The notes: generated from the letters alone by a model not told the origin. 6,558 bases of DNA from Nitrospira sp. UBA6909 (GCA_002451055.1 DKBD01000251.1:1-6558), one strand, 5' to 3'; positions 1 through 6,509 are shown, counted from the stretch's first letter. Numbers and translations: made by a program.

Positions 1-284
1 TTTCCTTTTGCCGGGGGAAGTGCCGCTTCGGGTTTCCCCTCATGTGCTTCCTTACTCGGTTTAGGGGGTGCGGCAGGCAGCGGTGTGTCGTGGGAAGCGC
101 CTCGCTTGGTCGCCGTGCCTTCGTGACCATCGGAATTCTGTTGACCTTTCCCCGTTTCCTTCGGAGAAGCCGTCGATTCCTGAGCAGCCATTACGGGTGA
201 TGCGGCCGGCTCGGCCGCCAATAGGGCGCCACGGAGTCCCACTAATCCGAACAGAACGAGCGAGATCATGCGCATGCGAGTCAC
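1..284 (-). CDS. Secreted Pro/Ala/Lys-rich protein, C-terminus cut by window edge
   Basis: An open minus-strand frame runs off the left edge of the window with no stop. The preferred start is GTG at 284-282, because a strong GGAGGTG (297-291) lies 6 nt upstream; an in-frame ATG at 275 would be 15 nt away. The N-terminus begins MTRMRMISLVLFGLVGL and continues into an Ala-rich stretch, which is a typical Sec signal peptide: basic n-region, about 15 hydrophobic residues, then Ala-X-Ala-like cleavage options near residues 19-33. The remaining 60 or so visible residues are hydrophilic and low in complexity (Pro, Ala, Lys, Glu, Gly, Ser), like a disordered linker. I infer export to the periplasm or envelope. 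Any folded domain lies outside the window, so function cannot be assigned. The signal peptide and ribosome site make this frame much more credible than the overlapping minus-strand frame at 61-300. Confidence 0.72.
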   Translation of the reverse strand, partial: MTRMRMISLVLFGLVGLRGALLAAEPAASPVMAAQESTASPKETGKGQQNSDGHEGTATKRGASHDTPLPAAPPKPSKEAHEGKPEAALPPAKG

Positions 285-603
285 GGAAAACACCTCCCAC
301 GAGTGAAAGGTTCGTAGGGTAACACTACCAGCCAGAGCAAGCCATCAAGCGATTCTAAGAGCAACGACAGTGCTTGATATCATAGATATCCCGGAAAGCC
401 TACCCCGTTTCCTTCAGTGCCCGTTAATTCCTGCCCACGTAGGAGATGCGTCACGTAGTCGACTGTCACCCGTTCAATCATCGTAATGATCTCGATCCAG
501 GTGTCCGGTATATCACCTGTCTACGCAGGGTGGAAAACCAACGTGCATTTCAGTAGACTACGCTCTCGTCTCGTGACTCCTGCATGCGCTCCAAGGAGGT
601 TGT
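285..603. other. Divergent intergenic region
   Basis: This 319-bp stretch separates the minus-strand secreted-protein gene from the plus-strand gene at 604. It must hold the 5' controls of both, but I see no convincing paired -35/-10 boxes. Small repeats visible are two GATATC palindromes at 376-381 and 385-390, a direct repeat CACGTAG at 436-442 and 452-458 (16 bp apart), and a short inverted repeat ATCAT/ATGAT at 477-490. The open frame starting at 486 is Arg-rich noise overlapping the gene at 604. Nothing else recognised. Confidence 0.5.
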
Positions 604-1014
604 GTGGGTTTGATCGGTCGACTCTTCGGCATACCGTCGTTTGCGGGATCTACGAACGCGCTGTTGGTCGAGCTCACGTTGCCGACACTGTCGGACCCGC
701 AACGTGCGGAGTTGAAGGCCCGCGCGGTCGAAGTCTTTCGGAAGATCAGGTCACCGGACATATCCGCAGAAGCGGCGCTGGCCGACTTGAACCACGTCTC
801 ACGCATCACCCAGCTGAATATCCTTGCGCTGGCCATGAAAGAATTGGGATACAAGCCCGTCTTCTCGACCGAACGCCTCAGAAAAGTCCAGGACCCATTC
901 GCTCCTGACCTTGTGGACGAGCATACATTGCGGGCGGTTGCCCGGCGCTTGAAGTGGGCCCATGGCATCGAGGCACACATCGGGGAGGAACCCATCAGCT
1001 TTGATTCATGGTAA
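604..1014 (+). CDS. Small conserved-looking protein of unknown function (136 aa)
   Basis: I do not recognise the family. The protein is 136 aa, soluble, without a signal peptide or membrane span. It looks mostly alpha-helical: a short hydrophobic N-terminus (GLIGRLFGIPSF), a helix rich in Glu/Lys/Arg at about residues 31-48, another at about 54-84 (HVSRITQLNILALAMKELG), and a basic helix at about 105-120. The C-terminus is acidic and ends in Trp. A perfect Shine-Dalgarno AAGGAGGT lies at 593-600. The GTG at 604 is only 3 nt from it, and the in-frame TTG at 610 is 9 nt from it, so the true start could be either; the protein changes by only two residues. It lies 90 bp upstream of the chaperone gene, which has its own promoter, so co-transcription is possible but not required. 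The overlapping frames on both strands have worse composition and no ribosome site. Confidence 0.7.
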   Translation: MGLIGRLFGIPSFAGSTNALLVELTLPTLSDPQRAELKARAVEVFRKIRSPDISAEAALADLNHVSRITQLNILALAMKELGYKPVFSTERLRKVQDPFAPDLVDEHTLRAVARRLKWAHGIEAHIGEEPISFDSW

Positions 1015-1026
1015 CGCCGCGTTTGC

Positions 1027-1055
1027 TTGACAGTGCGGCACTGCGCGGTTATTCT
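1027..1055 (+). promoter_or_regulatory. Sigma70-type promoter for the Skp/OmpH-like gene
   Basis: A consensus -35 TTGACA (1027-1032) is followed, after a 17-bp spacer, by TATTCT (1050-1055), which matches TATAAT at 4 of 6 positions. The predicted transcript starts near 1062, giving a leader of about 43 nt before the ATG at 1105. The position directly upstream of the chaperone gene supports the call. Confidence 0.65.
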
Positions 1056-1104
1056 GCCGCTCGTTCTTTGCCCAGGTCCTCTTGATCTCATAGAAGGAGT
1101 TCCC

Positions 1105-1656
1105 ATGCGAATCCCTGCGTTGCGACTGTTGCTAGCGGCATCGATCATGTCCCTCTCGCTCTCGTGCTTTTCCACACCCGCACAGGCCGCTGAATCCTTT
1201 AAGATGGGTGTGGTGGACCCTCAATCCGTGTTGGAAAAGTCGAAGGCTGGCAAACGGGCGCTCGACGGGCTGAAAGAATATGTCTCCATCCGACAAAAAC
1301 TGCTGTCCAAGGATGAAGAGGAGCTGCGCACTAGCGAAAAACAGCTCCGAGAGCAAGTGGCCAAGATGAACGAGGCCGAGAAGAAAGAGAAAGAAACGCA
1401 ATTTCGGACCAAAGTCCAAGACTTTCAGAAGCGTGCACAGGAGTTCAATCAGGAACTGCAGAAAAAGCAAAAAGAGCTGGTCGAAGAATACATGAGCAAG
1501 ATCACCGTGGCGACCAAGACGGTCGCCGAAAAGGGCGGATTTTCACTGGTCGTAGACAAGGGCAGCGAACAGAGCGTCAAGATCGTCATCTACAACAAAG
1601 ACACAATCGATCTCACGGATCAGGTCATCAAGGAATTTGACCGGACGAATAAATAG
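1105..1656 (+). CDS. Skp/OmpH-family periplasmic chaperone
   Basis: Skp/OmpH proteins are trimeric periplasmic chaperones that hold unfolded outer-membrane proteins between Sec export and insertion by the BAM complex. The 183-aa product has a Sec signal peptide (residues 1 to about 29, hydrophobic LLLAASIMSLSLS, cleavage after AQA or AQAA). The mature start ESFKMGVVDPQSVLEKSKAGK is the usual OmpH beta-strand 'GxVD' entry. A long charged coiled coil follows at about residues 58-130 (Lys/Glu/Gln-rich tentacle), then the closing region around EKGGFSLVVDKG and VIYNKDTIDLTDQVIKEFD, typical of the family. The length fits Skp. The start is set by AAGGAG (1094-1099) 5 nt before ATG 1105; the longer frame from 1027 would start on the -35 box and spoil the signal peptide. 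Cys21 does not fit a lipobox, so a lipoprotein is unlikely. Unlike in many genomes, no bamA or lpxD lies next to it. Its 3' end overlaps the convergent rhodanese gene by 29 bp. Confidence 0.92.
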   Translation: MRIPALRLLLAASIMSLSLSCFSTPAQAAESFKMGVVDPQSVLEKSKAGKRALDGLKEYVSIRQKLLSKDEEELRTSEKQLREQVAKMNEAEKKEKETQFRTKVQDFQKRAQEFNQELQKKQKELVEEYMSKITVATKTVAEKGGFSLVVDKGSEQSVKIVIYNKDTIDLTDQVIKEFDRTNK

Positions 1657-2044
1657 GAGTGGACTCCGGAGAGGCCGGTGTTTCAAGCGGGTACCCGGCC
1701 TCCCTCCAGGCCCTGATTCCTCCCCTCATCGATACCACATCGGAATAGCCCATCTCCTGCAGCGCGGCAGCGGCAAGGGCCGAGCGAAAACCTCCTCCGC
1801 AGTAGAGCACGATGGGGTTCCCCTTATCGGGGATGACGGTTTCAATGTCACGCTCGATAATTCCCTTCCCTAAATGGATGGCTCCCCTCGCACGGTCCTC
1901 TGCGAACTCCCGATCTTCCCGCACATCGATAAAATGAACCGGCTCGCCTTGATCCAGCCTGGCCTTCACTTCCGCCACGGTTTGCTCTCTAATTCCCTGC
2001 TTCGCCTGTTCAACCAACCACAGAAATCCCGGATTATGCTTCAT
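1628..2044 (-). CDS. Single-domain rhodanese-like sulfurtransferase
   Basis: Rhodanese domains carry sulfur as a cysteine persulfide and pass it from thiosulfate or protein persulfides to acceptors. The 138-aa product holds one complete domain: a leading helix, then HFIDVREDREFAEDRARGAIHLGKG (about 38-61, the conserved D-V-R-E and G-A-x-H-L elements), then the active loop CGGGFRS at 82-88 with catalytic Cys82, and MRGGIRAWREAGYPL near the end. All key residues are present, so it should be active. No signal peptide is visible, so it is probably cytoplasmic. ATG 2044 is preceded by GGAGG (2053-2049). The start lies only 12 nt after the radical SAM stop, so the two genes form one transcription unit. 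The last roughly 20 residues (Pro/Ser-rich) are a tail whose DNA overlaps the convergent chaperone gene. The physiological acceptor cannot be told from sequence. Confidence 0.9.
   Translation of the reverse strand: MKHNPGFLWLVEQAKQGIREQTVAEVKARLDQGEPVHFIDVREDREFAEDRARGAIHLGKGIIERDIETVIPDKGNPIVLYCGGGFRSALAAAALQEMGYSDVVSMRGGIRAWREAGYPLETPASPESTPIYSSGQIP
1671..1702. repeat. Inverted repeat between convergent genes
   Basis: GAGGCCGG at 1671-1678 pairs perfectly with CCGGCCTC at 1695-1702 across a 16-nt loop, which contains part of a GGGTACCC palindrome. It lies just after the chaperone stop codon and inside the last codons of the convergent rhodanese gene. No T-tract follows on either strand, so it is not a textbook intrinsic terminator. 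It could still stop or stabilise the chaperone transcript. Confidence 0.4.
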
Positions 2045-2056
2045 GCTTCCTCCGCA

Positions 2057-3127
2057 TTAGAACAAGACCGCCTGCTCGCCGACGGGACGCCGGAACGTTG
2101 TGACCATGGAGCCGGTATCCACATCTGTGAATCCGGCTCGCCGCTTGGCCATGCCGAACAGCCGCTCGACCATATCCCAATAGACCCCCTTGCCCCGATG
2201 GCGCTCGAAAAACGACCCCTCCGTCATCGCACCGCCTCGCACTTCGCGCAGCCGCTTGACAATTTTCCCGATACGATCAGGGAACGCCTCTGTCATCCGA
2301 TCGAGAAACACGGCCTCAACGCTGCCTGGCAGTCTCAATAAGGTCGCAGCAGCCGTACAAGCCCCGGCCTCGCGCGCGCGCTCCAGCAACTCAGGAATAT
2401 CATCCTCATTCAACCCGGGGATAAGAGGGGCGATCGAAATGCCGGTGGGGATTCCCGCATCGGCCAACACCTTCATGGCCTCGAATCGTTTTGTCGTCGA
2501 CGGAGCATGGGATTCGACTTTCCTGGCCACCTCATCCGACGAAAAGGGAATGCTCAGATACACGCAAACCCTGGCCTCTCGATTCAATCGTTTCAATAGA
2601 TCGAGATCTCTCAGCACCAACGTTCCTTTGGTAATGACGCTCACCGGATTCCGATAGTCCACGCATACGGACAGACAGGCTCTCGTCAAACCATAGGAGG
2701 TCTCCAGGGGTTGATAACAATCGGTGTTGCCAGAAAAGAGGATCAGCTCTCCGCGCCACGCAGGTCTGTCGAACGCCTGCCGTAACAGCCGCGGCGCGTC
2801 TTCTTTGACGATAATTTTGCTGTCAAAATCCGTCCCCGCGCCAAACCCCCAGTATTCATGCGAGGCCCTCGCGTAACAATAGGCGCAGGCATGGAAGCAT
2901 CCTCGATAGGGGTTCACACTCCATCGAAACGGAAGATCCGGACTGTCATTGCGGCTCAGGATGTCTCGCGTCTCATCTTCGTAGACCGTCAACGTTGCGG
3001 CCCCTGCCGGTTCGAGCAGGTCGCGATGTTGTGAGTCAAATGGATTGGGTGGATTGGAGATGGCGCGCATGGATGCATCGTGTTCCTGGCGCCCCCCGGT
3101 TGTCAATTCATGGTTTTGGATATCCAC
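2057..3127 (-). CDS. PA0069-family radical SAM protein
   Basis: This is a radical SAM enzyme, using a [4Fe-4S] cluster and S-adenosylmethionine to make a 5'-deoxyadenosyl radical. The cluster motif CxxxCxxC is plain: CFHACAYC with Cys77, Cys81 and Cys84, in the context NPYRGCFHACAYCYAR. That context, together with the preceding NPPNPF-type segment, the FSGNTDCYQPLE segment (131-142) and SIAPLIPGLNE (231-241), is what I associate with the PA0069/Rv2578c family, distantly related to spore photoproduct lyase. The substrate of that family is unknown to me. At 356 aa the length is normal for it. The longest frame starts at GTG 3127 with only a weak GAGAGG just upstream. ATG 3070 (MRAISNPPNPF) is a plausible alternative start and would leave the catalytic region intact. 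It is followed at 12 nt by the rhodanese, which suggests a linked sulfur or Fe-S related role (inference). It is divergent from serS, with 73 bp between the starts. Confidence 0.88.
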   Translation of the reverse strand: MDIQNHELTTGGRQEHDASMRAISNPPNPFDSQHRDLLEPAGAATLTVYEDETRDILSRNDSPDLPFRWSVNPYRGCFHACAYCYARASHEYWGFGAGTDFDSKIIVKEDAPRLLRQAFDRPAWRGELILFSGNTDCYQPLETSYGLTRACLSVCVDYRNPVSVITKGTLVLRDLDLLKRLNREARVCVYLSIPFSSDEVARKVESHAPSTTKRFEAMKVLADAGIPTGISIAPLIPGLNEDDIPELLERAREAGACTAAATLLRLPGSVEAVFLDRMTEAFPDRIGKIVKRLREVRGGAMTEGSFFERHRGKGVYWDMVERLFGMAKRRAGFTDVDTGSMVTTFRRPVGEQAVLF

Positions 3128-3147
3128 TGCCTCTCGTTTCCGTTTCG

Positions 3148-4487
<1,340 letters not shown>

Positions 4488-4530
4488 CTGGTCGGGTAAG
4501 AGAAGAGAAAAGGATTCTAGTGGGGTTTAT

Positions 4531-4571
4531 CCGCTCGCTTCAATTACGAAAAGTCGATAATGAGCGAGCGG
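4531..4571. repeat. Long-arm inverted repeat between serS and tRNA-Ser
   Basis: CCGCTCGCT (4531-4539) is perfectly complementary to AGCGAGCGG (4563-4571), a 9-bp GC-rich stem with a 23-nt AT-richer loop, extendable by T-G wobbles at both ends. No run of T follows, so it does not look like a Rho-independent terminator for serS. It may be an RNA processing or stabilising hairpin between serS and the tRNA, or a partial attenuator. The remainder of the gap 4488-4615 shows no clear separate tRNA promoter, which leaves co-transcription with serS possible. Confidence 0.45.
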
Positions 4572-4615
4572 GTCAACCGAAGTTAGTATGCTCCGGGTCG
4601 GGGCAAGCAGGGTAT

Positions 4616-4705
4616 GGAGGGGTGCCGGAGCGGCCGAACGGACCGGTCTTGAAAACCGGAGATGGGGTAACTCATCCGCGAGTTCAAATCTCGCCCCCTC
4701 CGCCA
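4616..4705 (+). tRNA. tRNA-Ser (anticodon UGA), CCA encoded
   Basis: A complete 90-nt class II tRNA can be folded by eye. The acceptor stem GGAGGGG (4616-4622) pairs perfectly with CCCCTCC (4695-4701), followed by discriminator G (4702) and encoded CCA (4703-4705). The anticodon stem CCGGT/ACCGG encloses the loop CTTGAAA (4648-4654), with anticodon TGA at 4650-4652, reading UCA and other UCN serine codons. A long variable arm (GATGGG/CTCATC around 4661-4676) and discriminator G are serine identity features. The T arm is GCGAG-TTCAAAT-CTCGC (4678-4694). It lies downstream of serS on the same strand, and its 3' end abuts the remnant of an integrative element. Confidence 0.97.
4678..4705 (+). 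other. Probable chromosomal attachment site (tRNA 3' half)
   Basis: The T arm and acceptor 3' strand of a tRNA gene are a favoured integration target of tyrosine recombinases. Here an integrase remnant begins within about 50 bp beyond the CCA and points towards the tRNA, so this end is likely one att junction. I see no second copy of the tRNA 3' sequence elsewhere in the window. The other junction is therefore outside or has been lost. The exact core is an inference. Confidence 0.4.
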
Positions 4706-4712
4706 TATATTT

Positions 4713-4731
4713 CCCAATAAATGGGGTTTTT
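4713..4731 (+). terminator. Possible Rho-independent terminator after tRNA-Ser
   Basis: Eight bases after the CCA, CCCA (4713-4716) and TGGG (4722-4725) form a short stem around ATAAA, extendable by a T-G pair, followed by TTTTT at 4727-4731. The position suits tRNA termination. The stem is short (4-5 bp), so the call is modest. Confidence 0.4.
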
Positions 4732-4741
4732 CGTTGGAAAC

Positions 4742-5247
4742 TGTGGCTAAACCGTGGCTCAACTCAGTCGGAGCTCCGCATTGTTCCTGAAGCTTCGCCA
4801 GTTTTTTTGATTCCCTCGTTCAGATCCGCCTCACAGACAATCGCGTACCGCCGATAGACCGCTAGACCGCCTCGGTTTTGTGTCCGGCCAGTTTCATCGC
4901 CACGGAACGCGGGACCTCTGCCCGTTACAAGATTCCGTACCGCCAGCCAGGCAAAACATCTCGTGGAGGTGGGTCAGTTCCAGTTTCACCGTTGCTGGCG
5001 CAATCCCTTTAGCCAGACGGTCACTCACATAGCCGTTCAGCCGATCAAGGGTTAGGTCGTAGGCCCGTGCATGCCTGAAGGCTTCCGTCAAGACTTTAAG
5101 TGATGTGTTAAGTCTCTGTACAGACCGCCACTGATTCACTGCGTAATCATCTCGGATTATTGGCTCAAGATCCGCGAAGGTGGTCTTTTCCATATCGGGA
5201 CTTCAACGCTGCCATTGAAAGATCATGCCCAAACCGCGCCGCTTCAT
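4742..5247 (-). pseudogene. Decayed tyrosine-recombinase (phage-type integrase) gene
   Basis: An intact relative would catalyse site-specific integration at the tRNA. What remains are scraps in order: ATG 5247 (AGGGG 7 nt upstream) reads MKRRGLGMIFQWQR then TGA (5205-5203); the same frame resumes as SPDMEKTTFADLEPIIRDDY, followed by a good SAM-like core-binding domain to about 4950 (SLKVLTEAFRHARAYDLTLDRLNGYVSDRL, THLHEMFCLA). A one-base loss near 4940 shifts the frame to RYGIL and TAA. Then comes RAEVPRSVAMKLAGHKTEAV, the C-terminal box with the active-site His of GHK, followed by YRRYAIVCEADLNEGIK with the presumed nucleophile Tyr and KLAKLQEQ. The middle catalytic part with the Arg, Lys and HxxR boxes is missing. 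An 8-bp tandem duplication (TAGACCGC twice on the plus strand, 4855-4870) adds a stop and frameshift, and an A7 run near 4802-4808 adds another. The C-terminal end is approximate. It certainly encodes no active recombinase. Confidence 0.85.
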
Positions 5248-5257
5248 TGCATTTCCC

Positions 5258-5932
5258 CTATGTCTTCAGGCAGCCATACGTCCCCAAGCAGTCATTAAGC
5301 CTTACTTTCCCCTGTCTGGGAACCACAAGCCAATAATCGGAGCCGGTTCGAGACACATTAAATTTTACCTGTCCACCGCTCCTGCTTAGATCTCTCCAGA
5401 CTTTAGAAATCATCGCTGAGGGGATGATAAATTCAAGAAGGGCTCCTTCTTCCTTCTGGCAAAGGAGCACGACAACATCGGGGCGTTCGTCTGCAATCCC
5501 CAAGAACCATCGATCAGGCCGTTGTTCAGTCGCAGAGGGAAGCACCACGACCTTTCCCATAGTCGTTTGATAAGTCACTCCCGATGCCTGCTTAAGAGAA
5601 TACCCCCGTTCCTTACCAGCCTTGACAAACTGTTGCCTAGCGATTTCCCCAGAATTTCCTCGACCTCTGGATTTCGCGGTCCTCGTCAAACGCGATTCCC
5701 CTCTTATCAAATCAAGAATGGAGCCTAGATCACGAGGTTCATCGCTGCCAATTTCCGACTCATATGCCGCAATACGACGCTCTATCTTAGCTAGAAGTTC
5801 CTCATCCTCTTCTGCCCTAAGAGCCAGGGCGCTAAGCGAACTGACAAGTCTCGTATGACGCGAAGCGGCAGCATGCTCGATCTTTCTTAAAACTTTCCGT
5901 TTAATGCCAGCGAGGCGAGACTTCAAATCCAT
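5258..5932 (-). CDS. Unknown protein of the integrative-element remnant (224 aa)
   Basis: I do not recognise this protein. It is 224 aa, soluble, without signal peptide or membrane span. Residues 1-80 are helical and highly charged (coiled-coil-like, e.g. EEDEELLAKIERRIAAYESEI). Residues 82-120 are a basic Gly/Ser/Arg-rich linker (RTAKSRGRGNSGEIARQQF). Residues 121-215 alternate hydrophobic and polar residues, as in a compact alpha/beta domain (KVVVLPSA, RWFLGIADERPDVVVLLC, LLEFIIPSAMI, KFNVSRTGSDYWLVVP). The 'DxVVLLC...FIIP' pattern is loosely reminiscent of small restriction-type nuclease folds, but no PD-(D/E)xK set is convincing, so no function is claimed. ATG 5932 has GGAG 7 nt upstream (5943-5940) and a strong promoter with operator-like repeats. 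Its TAG stop (5260-5258) overlaps the ribosome site of the integrase remnant 10 nt on, so they were one operon. The frame is intact although both flanking genes are broken. Base composition is lower in GC than the chromosome to the left. Confidence 0.8.
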   Translation of the reverse strand: MDLKSRLAGIKRKVLRKIEHAAASRHTRLVSSLSALALRAEEDEELLAKIERRIAAYESEIGSDEPRDLGSILDLIRGESRLTRTAKSRGRGNSGEIARQQFVKAGKERGYSLKQASGVTYQTTMGKVVVLPSATEQRPDRWFLGIADERPDVVVLLCQKEEGALLEFIIPSAMISKVWRDLSRSGGQVKFNVSRTGSDYWLVVPRQGKVRLNDCLGTYGCLKT

Positions 5933-5950
5933 GGCGAGTCTCCATAATGG

Positions 5951-5992
5951 CAGTGTAAGATAAGTGTAATTACCTTACACTTACACTGTCAA
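5951..5992 (-). promoter_or_regulatory. Promoter overlaid by a four-half-site operator
   Basis: On the minus strand TTGACA (5992-5987) and TACACT (5968-5963, 4 of 6 to consensus) are spaced by 18 bp and point into the 224-aa gene, whose ATG is at 5932. The same stretch holds four copies of one hexamer: GTGTAA at 5953-5958 and 5964-5969, and its complement TTACAC at 5975-5980 and 5981-5986. The outer arms extend to a perfect 9-bp inverted repeat, CAGTGTAAG (5951-5959) and CTTACACTG (5980-5988); the inner arms are AAGTGTAA (5962-5969) and TTACACTT (5975-5982). Repeats covering the spacer and -10 are what a repressor operator looks like. The HTH protein encoded just upstream is the natural candidate to bind it (inference). 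The sites could instead be recombinase or excisionase arm sites. Confidence 0.7.
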
Positions 5993-6328
5993 CTTCCTTT
6001 CCGGCCAGCAAACCACTTGGTAACGGCCTGCTCAGGAAAGAGTAAGACCTTCCGTGACGGTTGGCTATGCGGCAGGTGTTTCTTGTGGCGGTACAACCAA
6101 CGGTCTGTCACCTGAAACGGGAGGCGACTTCCTGGACAGTCAGATACCGCCCATCTCAGTGGACACTCTTGGACATTCGATTGTGGCCTCCGCGTCCATG
6201 AGTTTCGCCCAGGTTAAGACCTTCAAACGCTCAAGCTCGCCAAGCACAGCCGGGCATTCAGCCCTGCTTATCTTCAAGACCACCTGTTCCAGGCTGGCTA
6301 TAACATCCTTCACAAGATCCCCAGTCAT
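5989..6328 (-). pseudogene. Frameshifted excisionase/HTH-like regulator
   Basis: The first frame from ATG 6328 encodes 62 aa, beginning MTGDLVKDVIASLEQVV, a helical N-terminal part with SRAECPAVLGELERLK, and stops at TGA 6142-6140. One frame over, the sequence continues as RYLTVQEVASRF (about 6149-6115), the start of an excisionase/MerR-type winged helix-turn-helix. A second one-base shift near 6118 then leads into QVTDRWLYRHKKHLPHSQPSRK and LLFPEQAVTKWFAGRKGS, ending at TGA 5991-5989. Joined, this is an approximately 113-aa small DNA-binding protein with the 'LTVxEVAxxFxVTxxWLYRxxKxLP' helix-turn-helix and the recognition-wing 'RKVLLFPEQAVTKW' layout. In integrative elements such proteins act as directionality factors or regulators. 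Its 3' end overlaps the -35 box of the next promoter. Two frameshifts imply decay, unless the assembly is wrong there. No strong ribosome site is seen before 6328. Confidence 0.72.
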
Positions 6329-6365
6329 TCCCGTGCGCTAATTTTCCCGGCGGCCTAATGGTCGA

Positions 6366-6509
6366 TCAACGATCAATGGTGACCATTCGACCTCGTTGCC
6401 GGTGCTTGATGTGGAAGCTTCCGCCCTCTGTCCGTAGCGCGAACAACTCGCCACCTTGTCTGGCAAGGAACAGTGACATGCGGGACAGGTTGGCATGTGT
6501 GTCATCCAT
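6366..6509 (-). CDS. Possible small protein (47 aa), unknown
   Basis: A 47-codon frame from ATG 6509 to TGA 6368-6366 begins MDDTHANLSRMSLFLARQGG and is basic towards its end (FHIKHRQRGRMVTIDR). An AGGG lies about 6 nt before the ATG. It has the same strand and direction as the element cassette and ends 37 bp before the excisionase-like gene. I recognise no family. It could be a real small element gene, a truncated one, or chance. The remaining bases to the right edge (6510-6558) are AT-rich and may hold its promoter, but no paired boxes are complete in the window. Confidence 0.35.
   Translation of the reverse strand: MDDTHANLSRMSLFLARQGGELFALRTEGGSFHIKHRQRGRMVTIDR

Noticed and set aside
61..300. 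A 79-codon minus-strand frame
   Set aside because: It overlaps the signal-peptide-bearing frame from 284 in another phase, and its sequence is Arg/Gly-rich without structure.
376..390. GATATC-ATA-GATATC repeat in the divergent intergenic region
   Set aside because: Each GATATC is itself a 6-bp palindrome, so the symmetry is easily coincidental. No promoter boxes flank it at suitable spacing.
486..908. A 140-codon plus-strand frame
   Set aside because: It overlaps the 604-1014 gene in another phase, has no ribosome site, and has an Arg/Gly/His-rich composition typical of a shifted frame. The perfect AAGGAGGT belongs to the start at 604-610.
1027..1104. Upstream extension of the Skp/OmpH-like protein
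   Set aside because: The longer start would fall on the TTGACA box and put 26 residues before the signal peptide. ATG 1105 has AAGGAG in place.
558..1175. A 205-codon open frame on the minus strand
   Set aside because: It lies antisense to the 604-1014 gene and the 5' part of the chaperone gene and covers their controls. Its composition is Arg/Ser-rich noise without motif or ribosome site.
5522..5858. Plus-strand frames opposite the 224-aa gene
   Set aside because: They are antisense Ser/Arg-rich frames opposite a well-supported gene with promoter and ribosome site.
6360..6392. Short palindromes (AATGGT-G-ACCATT and GGTCGA...TCGACC) near the end of the 47-aa frame
   Set aside because: Considered as a terminator or operator, but there is no T-tract and no promoter nearby. 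Short arms like these occur by chance.
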